Origin: Mycobacterium asiaticum DSM 44297
GTDB taxonomy: Bacteria; Actinomycetota; Actinomycetes; Mycobacteriales; Mycobacteriaceae
DNA: 64,000 nucleotides
Direction: 5' to 3'
NCBI RefSeq assembly: GCF_000613245.1
Contig: NZ_HG964937.1
Coordinates: 59,923 to 123,922 of the forward strand
This document shows, one piece after another, positions 53,869 through 62,667 of the stretch; position 1 is the stretch's first letter, and each line of letters begins with the position of its first letter. Position numbers and translations under genes: made by a program. The notes beneath the pieces are model-generated. The model did not search any database. It saw only the letters and a program-made list of their open reading frames with translations, and was not told where the DNA came from.

Positions 53869-55344
53869 ATGACTGCGCCACAAGCTACGGAACTCCCGGG
53901 ACTGATCGACACCTACCAGCTCTACATCGACGGGAGGTGGGTCGAACCGGAAAACGGTCGCTACGAAGACATTTCACCGGCCACCGAGCAGGTCATCGCC
54001 ACCGCCCCGGACGCGAGCATCAACCAGGTCGGTGCGGCGATCGGCGCTGCGCGCCGCGCCTTCGACGAAGGGCCGTGGGCGGACATGACCGCAGCGGACC
54101 GCGCCAATTGCTTGAGCCAACTCGGCGACGCGCTGCTCAAACACGCCGACGAATTCTTCGCGCTGTCCCAACTGGAATGGGGTTGCATCGCCAACGAACG
54201 GGTCATGCAGGTCGACGGTGCCGCGTTCATGTCAATGCACGCCGCTCAACTTGCCACCCAACTTGCTGACGAGGAAGTCACCGGCATCGGCGCCGGTACC
54301 ACGTTGCTGCGCCACGCGCCGCTCGGTGTCGTGTCGGTGCTGACTCCGTGGAATTTCCCGCACTGCCTGAACGTCATGAAGCTCAATCACGCATTGGCGG
54401 CCGGTAATACAGTGGTACTCAAGCCGTCGCCGCTGACCCCGCTGGCCGGTCTGGCGTTAGCCCGGATCATCGACGAGCACACCGATTTCCCGCCGGGTGT
54501 GGTTAACGTTGTCACCCCATCGGGAGTTGACGCAGCCAAGCTGCTGACCACCGATCCCCGCATCGACATGGTCAGCTTCACCGGCAGCACGGTGGTCGGC
54601 CGGCAGGTCATGTCGGCCGCGGGCGACACGCTCAAGCGCCTATTGCTGGAGCTGGGGGGCAAGTCGGCGTGCATCATCTTGGACGACGCGCAAATCACCG
54701 ACGAGATGCTGCAACAGATGCTCTTCGACTGTTGCTCGCTGCACGCCGGGCAGGCCTGCATCCTGCACAGCCGGCTGCTGCTGCCGGACTCCTTGCACGA
54801 CGACGTGGTCGACCGGCTCGCCGCGCTGGCCCGGGCGGTCAAGGTCGGGGATCCGACGGATCCCGACGTGCAAATGGGCCCGCTGATCAGCGACGCGCAG
54901 CGCGGCCGGGTCGAGGCCCACGTCGCCGGGGCGCTCGACGACGGTGCCCGCCTGGTCACCGGCGGCCACCGGCCGGCGGGCCTGGACGTCGGCTATTACT
55001 TCGAGCCGACAATTCTGGACGGGGTGCAGGCCGATTCCGTAATCGCACAAGAAGAAGTGTTCGGGCCGGTGTTGAGCGTGATCCGCTACCGCGACGACGA
55101 CGACGCGGTCGCCATCGCGAACAACTCACGCTACGGCCTGTCCGGCGCGGTGTACGGCGCGGACGTGGACCGGGCGGTGGGTGTCGCCCGCCGCATCCGC
55201 ACCGGCCAGATCGCGGTCAACGGCATCGGCCCCGGTGCCGCGCCGTTCGGGGGGTTCAAGCTCAGCGGTCTGGGCCGGGAGGGCGGCGGTGTCGGTGGGC
55301 TGCATCAGTACATGGAGCCGATGGCGATCGGGGTGCCGCTCTGA
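53869..55344 (+). CDS. NAD(P)-dependent aldehyde dehydrogenase
   Basis: 491 residues from ATG 53869 (MTAPQATELPGLIDTYQ). The catalytic Cys297 is in HAGQACIL, the general-base Glu in LLLELGGKSA, and the C-terminal EEVFGPVLSVI and GGFKLSGLGREGG motifs are present. It could oxidise an aldehyde released from, or upstream of, the divergent P450/side-chain operon. The exact substrate is unknown. GGAAG precedes the ATG; an in-frame ATG at 53824 is less likely. Confidence 0.88.
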   Translation: MTAPQATELPGLIDTYQLYIDGRWVEPENGRYEDISPATEQVIATAPDASINQVGAAIGAARRAFDEGPWADMTAADRANCLSQLGDALLKHADEFFALSQLEWGCIANERVMQVDGAAFMSMHAAQLATQLADEEVTGIGAGTTLLRHAPLGVVSVLTPWNFPHCLNVMKLNHALAAGNTVVLKPSPLTPLAGLALARIIDEHTDFPPGVVNVVTPSGVDAAKLLTTDPRIDMVSFTGSTVVGRQVMSAAGDTLKRLLLELGGKSACIILDDAQITDEMLQQMLFDCCSLHAGQACILHSRLLLPDSLHDDVVDRLAALARAVKVGDPTDPDVQMGPLISDAQRGRVEAHVAGALDDGARLVTGGHRPAGLDVGYYFEPTILDGVQADSVIAQEEVFGPVLSVIRYRDDDDAVAIANNSRYGLSGAVYGADVDRAVGVARRIRTGQIAVNGIGPGAAPFGGFKLSGLGREGGGVGGLHQYMEPMAIGVPL

Positions 55345-55347
55345 GCG

Positions 55348-55857
55348 TTAGAGCCCGCTGCCGATCGGGTGCACCTGCAATGCGCAACCGTCGATAGCCA
55401 CGGGCACATTCTGCGTATCGGTGTTGTCCGGCGGAGTCACGCGCAGCGAGGTATAGCTGGGGCACTGGCCGCCGCTCCCGTCGACGGCGACGCTTTCCAC
55501 CACCGCGTGCGCAGGGCTGGACTTGGACAGGGCGATCGTCGGAGGCTCGTCGAAGCTGGTGGGCAGGCCGCCGAGGTATCCGCGCAGGGTGCGCTGTGCA
55601 TGCAGTTGTGGACCCCCAATTCCCGAGTCGACTCCGGGGTAGCCGGAGACCGTGCATGGCGGGGCATAGGCCGCCAGCTCGAAGGTGAGCAGTACGGCTC
55701 GGTGCGTCGCGGCGGCCTGCGTACGAGAGGCCCCGACCACCACCTGTCCGGACTGGCAGGGCGGTGCGGAGTCGTCCGCGTGCCCGACGGCAGGACACCC
55801 GGTCGCGACCGCAAATATCGACGCGACGGACAGCGTCCAGATCGGGAGCGTTTTCAT
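55348..55857 (-). CDS. Secreted DUF4232-type protein
   Basis: 169 residues with a signal peptide (MKTLPIWTLSVASIFAVATGCPAVGHA) and a beta-rich mature domain. The pattern RAVLLTFELAAYAPPCTVSGYPGVD plus a C-terminal VAIDGCALQVHPI resembles DUF4232 secreted domains. The mature part has four Cys (in PPCQS, APPCTV, GGQCPSY and DGCALQ), probably two disulfides. It is convergent with the aldehyde dehydrogenase gene (three-base gap). The function is unknown. Confidence 0.75.
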   Translation of the reverse strand: MKTLPIWTLSVASIFAVATGCPAVGHADDSAPPCQSGQVVVGASRTQAAATHRAVLLTFELAAYAPPCTVSGYPGVDSGIGGPQLHAQRTLRGYLGGLPTSFDEPPTIALSKSSPAHAVVESVAVDGSGGQCPSYTSLRVTPPDNTDTQNVPVAIDGCALQVHPIGSGL

Positions 55858-55990
55858 GCGGGGAGTTCACCAGCCGCGGATTGCTACCGATCCCAAGAGC
55901 GCGCGGTCGCGGATTAGCTCCTGAACGTGGACCCGGCACTGTTATGATATCGGATGCAACGATGTATCCGATGACGAAAGGTTGCTTGGC

Positions 55991-56899
55991 ATGGCCGTCG
56001 CGATCGACCGACCCAAGCTCGAAGGAAACATCGCCGTAGGTGAAGGCCGCCAGATCGGGTTCGCGGAGTTCGGTGCGCCGCAGGGGCGAGCGGTCTTCTG
56101 GTTGCATGGCACCCCAGGCGCCCGTCGGCAGATCCCGACCGAGGCGCGGGTCTACGCCGAGCACCACAACGTCCGGCTGATCGGCGTCGATCGTCCGGGC
56201 ATAGGCTCGTCGACCCCGCATCAATACGAGACCCTCTCGGCGTTCGCCGAGGACCTGCGCGTCATCGCCGACACACTGGGCATCGAGAAGATGGCGGTGG
56301 TCGGCCTGTCCGGTGGCGGCCCCTACACGTTGGCTTGTGCCGCCGGACTGCCTGAGCGCGTCGTGGCCGTCGGCGTGCTCGGCGGTGTCGCGCCCACGCA
56401 GGGACCCGACGCGATCAGCGGCGGAGCCATGGACCTGGGTCTGCGCGTCGCGCCGTTGCTGAAATTCGGCGGCAGCCCGCTGCGCATCGGCGCGAGCCTC
56501 CTGATCCAGGCGGTACGGCCGATCGCCTCCCCGGCGCTCGACATCTACGCCCTGCTGTCCCCGCAAGCCGATCGGCACCTGCTGACCCGGCCCGAGTTCA
56601 AGGCGATGTTCCTCGACGACCTGCTCAACGGCAGCCGCAAGCAACTGGCCGCGCCGTTCAACGACGTCATCCTGTTCGCCCGGGACTGGGGCTTCCGGCT
56701 TGCAGACGTGAAAGTCCCGGTGCGCTGGTGGCACGGCGACCACGACCACATCATCCCGTTCGCGCACGGGGAGCACGCGGTGTCCCGGCTGCCCAACGCC
56801 GAGTTGTTCCATCTGCCCGAGGAGAGCCACCTGGCCGGGCTCGGCCGCGGTGAGGAGATCCTGGCCACCCTGATGAAGATCTGGGATGAGGAGGCGTGA
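55991..56899 (+). CDS. Alpha/beta hydrolase (Rv1191-like)
   Basis: 302 residues from ATG 55991; TTG at 55982 is the longer alternative. Oxyanion HGTPG, nucleophile GLSGGGPYT, acid WHGDHDHIIP and His in ESHLAGLG form the catalytic set. The sequence follows Rv1191 closely by recall. The substrate is unknown. The gene is followed by an Rv1192-like hydrolase. Confidence 0.88.
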   Translation: MAVAIDRPKLEGNIAVGEGRQIGFAEFGAPQGRAVFWLHGTPGARRQIPTEARVYAEHHNVRLIGVDRPGIGSSTPHQYETLSAFAEDLRVIADTLGIEKMAVVGLSGGGPYTLACAAGLPERVVAVGVLGGVAPTQGPDAISGGAMDLGLRVAPLLKFGGSPLRIGASLLIQAVRPIASPALDIYALLSPQADRHLLTRPEFKAMFLDDLLNGSRKQLAAPFNDVILFARDWGFRLADVKVPVRWWHGDHDHIIPFAHGEHAVSRLPNAELFHLPEESHLAGLGRGEEILATLMKIWDEEA

Positions 56900-56901
56900 C
56901 G

Positions 56902-57693
56902 ATGGAGCCAGCCCGGACAACCGATGCCGCGCCCCCACTGGGGCTCTACCTCACTGACATCCCGCGGGCGGTGGTCGAGTACGGCCAGCTGCTCAGCGTG
57001 CTGCCGCTCCAGCACAAGCTGCCGGTCGGCGATCGGCACCCCGTGTTGGTGTTGCCAGGTCTGCTCGCGGGCGACGGCACCACGTGCACGCTGCGCAGGG
57101 TGTTGAGCCGGCTCGGATATCGGGCCCACGGCTGGGGGCTGGGCGTCAATATCGGCCCGACGCCCAAGGTGGTGGCGGGCATCTCGGAGTTGCTAGACGA
57201 GCTGCACACCCGATACGACGCGCCGGTCAGCCTGATCGGCTGGAGCCTCGGCGGCATCTTCGCGCGCCGGTTGGCCCGTCGCAATCCGGCGGCGGTCCGT
57301 CAGGTGATCACCCTGGGCAGCCCGTACCGGATGCAGCACGCCGGCCAGTCGCGCGCCACCGCAAGCTTCAACCTGTTCGCGAGGTTGCACGCCGAGCGGC
57401 ACGAGCTGCCGCTGGCGATCGAGAACGAACCCCTACCGGTGCCGGCGACCTCGATCTACTCGCGCTACGACGGCATGGTGGCCTGGCAGACCTGCATCGA
57501 CGCGTCGTCGGAGCGCGCGGAGAACATCGCGGTGTTGAGCAGCCACATCGGCTACGGCCACCATCCGGCGACCATCTGGGCCATCGCGGACCGGCTGGCC
57601 CAGCCGGCGGGGACCTGGACGCCGTTCCGGCCTCCGGCGGCGCTGCGGCCGCTGTTTCCCCGGCCCGTGGCGCATCCGGTCCGCTCGGCGTAA
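56902..57693 (+). CDS. Lipase-like alpha/beta hydrolase (Rv1192-like)
   Basis: 263 residues. The elbow GWSLGGIFARRLA and the oxyanion region LPGLLAGDGTT are present, with a C-terminal HIGYGHHPA. ATG at 56902 is chosen because GAGGAGG ends seven bases before it; GTG at 56896 would leave only one base. It follows the Rv1191-like hydrolase by two bases and ends 13 bases before fadD36. Confidence 0.85.
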   Translation: MEPARTTDAAPPLGLYLTDIPRAVVEYGQLLSVLPLQHKLPVGDRHPVLVLPGLLAGDGTTCTLRRVLSRLGYRAHGWGLGVNIGPTPKVVAGISELLDELHTRYDAPVSLIGWSLGGIFARRLARRNPAAVRQVITLGSPYRMQHAGQSRATASFNLFARLHAERHELPLAIENEPLPVPATSIYSRYDGMVAWQTCIDASSERAENIAVLSSHIGYGHHPATIWAIADRLAQPAGTWTPFRPPAALRPLFPRPVAHPVRSA

Positions 57694-57706
57694 TACCCTC
57701 GCTGAC

Positions 57707-59116
57707 GTGCTGCTGACCTCGCTCAATCCCGCGGTCGTCACCCAGACCGACATTCCCGACGCGGTCAAGATCGACGGCTTCACGCTGAGCCGCAGCGATC
57801 TGGTCGGCGCGGCCACTTCGGTGGCCGAGCGGGTGGCCGGCGCACAGCGGGTCGCGGTGCTGGCGACGCCCACCGCATCGACCGTGCTGGCGATCACCGG
57901 ATGCCTGATCGCCGGCGTCCCCGTCGTACCGGTACCCGCCGACGTCGGCGTCGCCGAACGCCGCCACATGCTCACCGATTCGGGTGCCCAGGCCTGGCTT
58001 GGGCCGGAGCCCGACGAGCCCGAAGGCCTGCCGCACATCCCGGTGCGGCTACACGCCCGGTCCTGGCATCGTTATCCCGAACCAGCGCCAGATTCCCCGG
58101 CCATGATCGTATACACGTCGGGCACAACGGGATTGCCCAAAGGCGTGCAGGTCAGCCGGCGGGCCATCGCCGCGGACCTGGATGCGTTGGCGCAAGCCTG
58201 GCAATGGACGCCCGACGACGTACTGGTGCACGGCCTACCGCTGTATCACATCCATGGGCTGGTGTTGGGTCTGCTCGGGTCGTTGCGAGTGGGAAATCGC
58301 TTCGTGCACACCGGGAAACCCACGCCAGCCGGATACGCGGCCGCAAAGGGCACCCTGTACTTCGGCGTCCCGACGGTGTGGTCGCGCGTGGTGGCCGACC
58401 GGGCCGCGGCCGAAGCGCTCAAACCGGCGCGGCTGTTGGTCTCGGGCAGTGCGGCGCTGCCGGTGCCGGTGTTCGAGGGGCTGGAGCAACTGACCGGGCA
58501 CCGACCCATCGAGCGCTACGGCGCCTCGGAGTCGCTGATCACGGTGTCCACTCGCGCCGACGGTGAACGCCGCCCGGGCTGGGTCGGTCTGCCGTTGGCG
58601 GGTGTGCAGACCCGGCTGGTCGACGACCACGGGCAGCTTGCTGTCCATGACGGGGAAACCGTTGGGCGTCTTCATGTTCGGGGTCCGACACTGTTCGACG
58701 GCTATCTGAACCGGCCCGAGGCCACCGCCGAGGCGTTCACGCCGGACGGCTGGTACCGGACCGGAGACGTCGCCGTCATCGACAGCGGCGGCATGCACCG
58801 CATCGTGGGACGCGAATCCGTCGATCTGATCAAATCGGGCGGATACCGCATCGGCGCAGGCGAAATCGAGACCGTGCTGCTCGGTCATCCGGACGTCACC
58901 GAGGCGGCGGTGGTGGGGGTGCCCGACGACGATCTCGGCCAGCGGATCGTTGCGTACGTCGTCGGCTCGCCCGGGACAAAGTCCGAGGAACTCATCCAGT
59001 ATGTCGCCGAACAACTTTCGGTGCACAAACGTCCGCGCGAGGTGCGGGTTGTGGATTCGCTGCCGCGCAACGCGTTGGGCAAGGTGCTCAAGAAGCAACT
59101 ATTGTCTGAATTCTGA
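57707..59116 (+). CDS. fadD36: Fatty-acyl-CoA/acyl-AMP ligase FadD36
   Basis: 469 residues, adenylate-forming enzyme. The P-loop YTSGTTGLPKG, core motif YRTGDVA and C-terminal Lys region (RNALGKVLKKQ) are intact, with YGASESL as the substrate-side motif. It matches Rv1193 by recall. GTG at 57707 is the start. The substrate could be malonate or a short-chain acid; that is not settled by the sequence. Confidence 0.9.
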   Translation: MLLTSLNPAVVTQTDIPDAVKIDGFTLSRSDLVGAATSVAERVAGAQRVAVLATPTASTVLAITGCLIAGVPVVPVPADVGVAERRHMLTDSGAQAWLGPEPDEPEGLPHIPVRLHARSWHRYPEPAPDSPAMIVYTSGTTGLPKGVQVSRRAIAADLDALAQAWQWTPDDVLVHGLPLYHIHGLVLGLLGSLRVGNRFVHTGKPTPAGYAAAKGTLYFGVPTVWSRVVADRAAAEALKPARLLVSGSAALPVPVFEGLEQLTGHRPIERYGASESLITVSTRADGERRPGWVGLPLAGVQTRLVDDHGQLAVHDGETVGRLHVRGPTLFDGYLNRPEATAEAFTPDGWYRTGDVAVIDSGGMHRIVGRESVDLIKSGGYRIGAGEIETVLLGHPDVTEAAVVGVPDDDLGQRIVAYVVGSPGTKSEELIQYVAEQLSVHKRPREVRVVDSLPRNALGKVLKKQLLSEF

Positions 59117-59249
59117 GACCCGCACCGGCCGTAGCGTATTCGTTACCGGACTCGCAGCATGTTGGCAGGTTCTTCGACGGGCAGGACGGCGCGGCGTCAC
59201 TTAACGTCGTCAGGGTGTATCGACGGGGGAATGCTGTCCGGGAGTCACC

Positions 59250-60551
59250 GTGCTGACGGTTGCGCCCGCTCCCAGGGGCACATCGATGAGACGCATCGCG
59301 GTGGCCTGCTATGTCGGGTCGGCGATCGAGTACTACGACTTCCTGATCTACGGCACCGCCGCGGCCTTGGTTTTCCCGGTCGTGTTCTTCCCGCATCTGA
59401 GCGCGACGGTAGCCACCATCGCTTCCATGGGGACGTTCGCCGCGGCCTTTCTGTCCCGCCCGCTGGGCGCTGCGGTGTTCGGCTACTACGGGGACCGGTT
59501 GGGCCGTAAGAAGACCCTGATTGCCACCCTGCTGATCATGGCCTGCTCCACGGTGGCGGTGGGGCTGGTGCCCAGCACGGCCGCCATCGGCGTCGCCGCG
59601 CCGTTGATCCTGACCACCCTGCGGCTGCTGCAGGGATTCGCCGTCGGCGGCGAGTGGGCCGGGTCGGCGTTGCTGAGCGCCGAGTACGCGCCGCCGGACA
59701 AGCGGGGACGCTACGGCATGTTCACCCTGATCGGCGGCGGCAGCGCGACCGTGCTCGCCAGTCTCACCTTCCTCGCGGTGGACTACACCATCGGCGAGAA
59801 CAGCCCGGCGTTCGTGGAATGGGGCTGGCGGGTCCCGTTCTTGATCAGCGCGGCGATGATCTTCATCGCCCTGTATGTGCGGCTCAACATCGAAGAGACC
59901 CCGGTGTTCGCGGCGGAGAAGGCCCGCAACCTGGTGCCCGACGCACCGGTGTCGGAGGTGCTGCGGCTGCAGCGCCGCCAAGTCGCCCTGGCCGCCGGCA
60001 CGGTCCTGACGGCGTTCGGGATGGTGTACATGGCCAGCACTTTTCTGCCCAGCTACGCCCTGCACCATCTCGGCTACTCGCGCTGTCTGATCCTGTCCAT
60101 CGGGGTGCTGGGCGGTATCGCGAGCATGGCTTCCGTCGCGGTCTCGGCGATCCTGTCGGACCGGTACGGCCGGCGCCGCATCATGCTGATCGGGTTCGGA
60201 GCGTGCCTGCCGTGGTCGCTGGTAGTGATGCCGCTGATCGGGACCGGCAGTCCGACCGGCTATGCCGTGGCGATCATCGGCGTCTACGCCATCGTCGGCA
60301 TCAGCTCGGGACCCACCGCGTCGTTCATCCCGGAGCTGTTCGCCACCCGCTACCGCTACACCGCTTCGGCGCTGGCGGTGAACTTCGGTGGCATCGCCGG
60401 GGGTGCTGTCCCGCCGCTCATCGCCGGGACGCTGCTGGCCGCCTATGGCAGCTGGTCGGTGGGGCTGCTGCTGGCGGGGCTGGTCGGGACCAGTTTGGTG
60501 TGCACCTACCTGCTGCCCGAGACCGGCGCGACGGCGATCGCCGATCTCTAA
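59250..60551 (+). CDS. MFS transporter, metabolite:H+ symporter (MHS) family (Rv1200-like)
   Basis: 433 residues, 12 transmembrane segments. The MHS motif GYYGDRLGRKKTL after helix 2 and DRYGRRRIML after helix 8 identify the ShiA/ProP-like subgroup that imports organic acids. GTG at 59250 has GGGAG five bases upstream; ATG at 59286 is an alternative. M. tuberculosis has a PE13/PPE18/esxKL block between fadD36 and this gene that is absent here. Its end is convergent with dapD. Confidence 0.87.
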   Translation: MLTVAPAPRGTSMRRIAVACYVGSAIEYYDFLIYGTAAALVFPVVFFPHLSATVATIASMGTFAAAFLSRPLGAAVFGYYGDRLGRKKTLIATLLIMACSTVAVGLVPSTAAIGVAAPLILTTLRLLQGFAVGGEWAGSALLSAEYAPPDKRGRYGMFTLIGGGSATVLASLTFLAVDYTIGENSPAFVEWGWRVPFLISAAMIFIALYVRLNIEETPVFAAEKARNLVPDAPVSEVLRLQRRQVALAAGTVLTAFGMVYMASTFLPSYALHHLGYSRCLILSIGVLGGIASMASVAVSAILSDRYGRRRIMLIGFGACLPWSLVVMPLIGTGSPTGYAVAIIGVYAIVGISSGPTASFIPELFATRYRYTASALAVNFGGIAGGAVPPLIAGTLLAAYGSWSVGLLLAGLVGTSLVCTYLLPETGATAIADL

Positions 60552-60556
60552 TTTCG

Positions 60557-61501
60557 CTAGTTGGCGTGCAGTTCCTCGTTGAGCGCGATGCCTTGACCGT
60601 CGCGGGACACCACCTCGACCGCCCCGGTCAGCGAGTTGCGGCGAAACAGCAGGTTGTTGCTACCGGATAGCTCGCGGGCCTTGACCGAGGTGCCGTCGGG
60701 CAGCGCGACCTTGGTCCCGGCCGTGACATACAGGCCGGCCTCGACCACGCAGTCGTCGCCCAGGGAGATGCCCAGCCCGGCGTTGGCGCCCAGCAGGCAG
60801 CGCTTGCCGATCGAAATGACCTGTTCGCCGCCACCGGACAGCGTGCCCATGATCGAGGCGCCGCCGCCGACGTCGGACCCGTCGCCCACCACCACGCCCG
60901 CCGAGATGCGGCCCTCCACCATGGACGCGCCGAGAGTGCCGGCGTTGTAGTTGACGAAGCCCTCATGCATCACGGTGGTGCCCGGCGCCAGATGCGCGCC
61001 CAGACGCACGCGGTCCGCATCGGCGATGCGCACACCCGTCGGCAGCACGTAATCGACCATCCGCGGGAATTTGTCGACGCCGTACACCGTCACCGGACCG
61101 TGGCGGCGCATCCGCGCCCGCACCGCCTCGAAGCCCTCGATGGCGCACGGGCCGCGGTTGGTCCAGACCACGTTGGTCAGCACCCCGAAGAAGCCGCCGG
61201 CGTTCAGCCCGTGCGGCGCCACCAGCCGGTGCGAGAGCAGGTGCAGCCGCAGGTAGGCGTCGTAAGGGTCGGTGGCCTGATCGTCGAGGTCACCGATGAC
61301 GGTGCGCACGGCGATGGTCTCGGTCTGCCTATCGTCGTCGCGGCCGACCAGCGCGCCGAGCACGGCGGGCAGGTCCGACAACGCCACCCGCGTGGTAGCA
61401 GTGGTGTCAGATTCGGTCAGTTCTGGTTCAGGGAACCAGGCGTCCAGGACAGATCCGTCGGAGGCGAGGGTCGCCAGGCCAATACCTGCAGCTCCAGTCA
61501 C
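60557..61501 (-). CDS. dapD: Tetrahydrodipicolinate N-succinyltransferase DapD
   Basis: 314 residues. Left-handed beta-helix acyltransferase with hexapeptide repeats ([39 protein letters not shown]). It transfers succinyl from succinyl-CoA to tetrahydrodipicolinate in lysine/DAP synthesis. The C-terminus matches mycobacterial DapD. GTG at 61501 is the start. It is divergent from dapE over a large hairpin. Confidence 0.95.
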   Translation of the reverse strand: MTGAAGIGLATLASDGSVLDAWFPEPELTESDTTATTRVALSDLPAVLGALVGRDDDRQTETIAVRTVIGDLDDQATDPYDAYLRLHLLSHRLVAPHGLNAGGFFGVLTNVVWTNRGPCAIEGFEAVRARMRRHGPVTVYGVDKFPRMVDYVLPTGVRIADADRVRLGAHLAPGTTVMHEGFVNYNAGTLGASMVEGRISAGVVVGDGSDVGGGASIMGTLSGGGEQVISIGKRCLLGANAGLGISLGDDCVVEAGLYVTAGTKVALPDGTSVKARELSGSNNLLFRRNSLTGAVEVVSRDGQGIALNEELHAN

Positions 61502-61524
61502 GGCGGTCAGGTTACTTTGGCCGC

Positions 61525-61582
61525 CGAGCAGACACAGAATCGCATCCCACTGCCCGCGGCAGTGCGATTCTGTGTCTGCTCG
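61525..61582. repeat. 20-bp perfect inverted repeat between dapD and dapE
   Basis: Arms CGAGCAGACACAGAATCGCA (61525-61544) and its exact reverse complement (61563-61582) enclose an 18-base loop with a nested CACTGCC/GGCAGTG dyad. The motif resembles a dispersed mycobacterial intergenic element. It sits in the divergent dapD/dapE promoter region, so it is unlikely to be a simple terminator. Confidence 0.8.
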
Positions 61583-61602
61583 CGGTGGCTAGGCTTGACC
61601 TT

Positions 61603-62667
61603 GTGCTGGACCTATCCGGAGATCCCGTCGCGCTGACCGCGGCGTTGGTCGACATCCCCAGCGAGTCACGCGACGAAGGGCGCATCGCCGACGAGGTCGA
61701 GGCGGCGCTGCGGGCACAAACGACGGGCTTCGAAATCGTCCGCAACGGCAACGCCGTGCTGGCGCGTACGGCGCTGGGCCTGCCGTCTAGGGTGCTGCTC
61801 GCCGGACACCTGGACACCGTCCCGGTGGCCGACAATCTGCCCAGCCGGATCGAGGGCGACCAGATGTACGGCTGCGGCACCGCGGACATGAAATCCGGTG
61901 ACGCGGTCTTTCTGCACCTGGCCGCCACCGTGGGTGAACCGGCGCACGACTTGACGCTGGTGTTCTACGACTGCGAGGAAATCGATTCGGCCGCAAATGG
62001 TTTGGGCCGCCTAGAGCGTGAAATGCCGGAATGGCTGGCGGCCGACGTGGCGATCCTGGGCGAGCCCACCGCCGGGTTCATCGAGGCGGGCTGCCAGGGC
62101 ACGCTGCGCGTCGTCGTCAGCGCCGCCGGGACTCGCGCGCATTCGGCTCGATCCTGGTTGGGCGACAACGCTATTCACAAACTCGGCGCCGTACTGGACC
62201 GGCTTTCCTCGTACACTGCGCGCAGCGTGGACATCGACGGCTGCGTTTATCGCGAGGGGTTGTCGGCCGTCCGGGTGGACGGCGGCGTGGCGGGCAACGT
62301 CATTCCCGACGCCGCCTCGGTGACGATCAATTTCCGGTTCGCCCCGGACCGGTCACCGCAGGCCGCGCTGCGGCACGTCCACGAGGTGCTCGACGGACTC
62401 GACGTGCGGATCGAGTTGACCGACTCGGCCGCCGGTGCGCTGCCCGGGCTCACGGCGCCACCCGCGAAGGCGTTGGTCGAGGCCGCCGGCGGCCAGGTGC
62501 GCGCGAAGTACGGCTGGACGGATGTGTCTCGCTTTGCCGCACTGGGTATTCCGGCGCTCAACTACGGCCCCGGTGACCCCAACCTGGCACACAAGCGCGA
62601 CGAACGGGTGCCGGTGGCCAACATCACCGCCGCGGTGGAGATGTTGCGCGCCTACCTGAGTGGCTAG
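61603..62667 (+). CDS. dapE: Succinyl-diaminopimelate desuccinylase DapE
   Basis: 354 residues from GTG 61603 (VLDLSGDP). GTG at 61585 is an alternative that would overlap the hairpin region. M20 metallopeptidase with zinc ligands in [24 protein letters not shown] and GEPTAG, and a C-terminal [13 protein letters not shown]. It removes the succinyl group to give LL-DAP. It works after DapC in the same pathway. Confidence 0.93.
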   Translation: MLDLSGDPVALTAALVDIPSESRDEGRIADEVEAALRAQTTGFEIVRNGNAVLARTALGLPSRVLLAGHLDTVPVADNLPSRIEGDQMYGCGTADMKSGDAVFLHLAATVGEPAHDLTLVFYDCEEIDSAANGLGRLEREMPEWLAADVAILGEPTAGFIEAGCQGTLRVVVSAAGTRAHSARSWLGDNAIHKLGAVLDRLSSYTARSVDIDGCVYREGLSAVRVDGGVAGNVIPDAASVTINFRFAPDRSPQAALRHVHEVLDGLDVRIELTDSAAGALPGLTAPPAKALVEAAGGQVRAKYGWTDVSRFAALGIPALNYGPGDPNLAHKRDERVPVANITAAVEMLRAYLSG

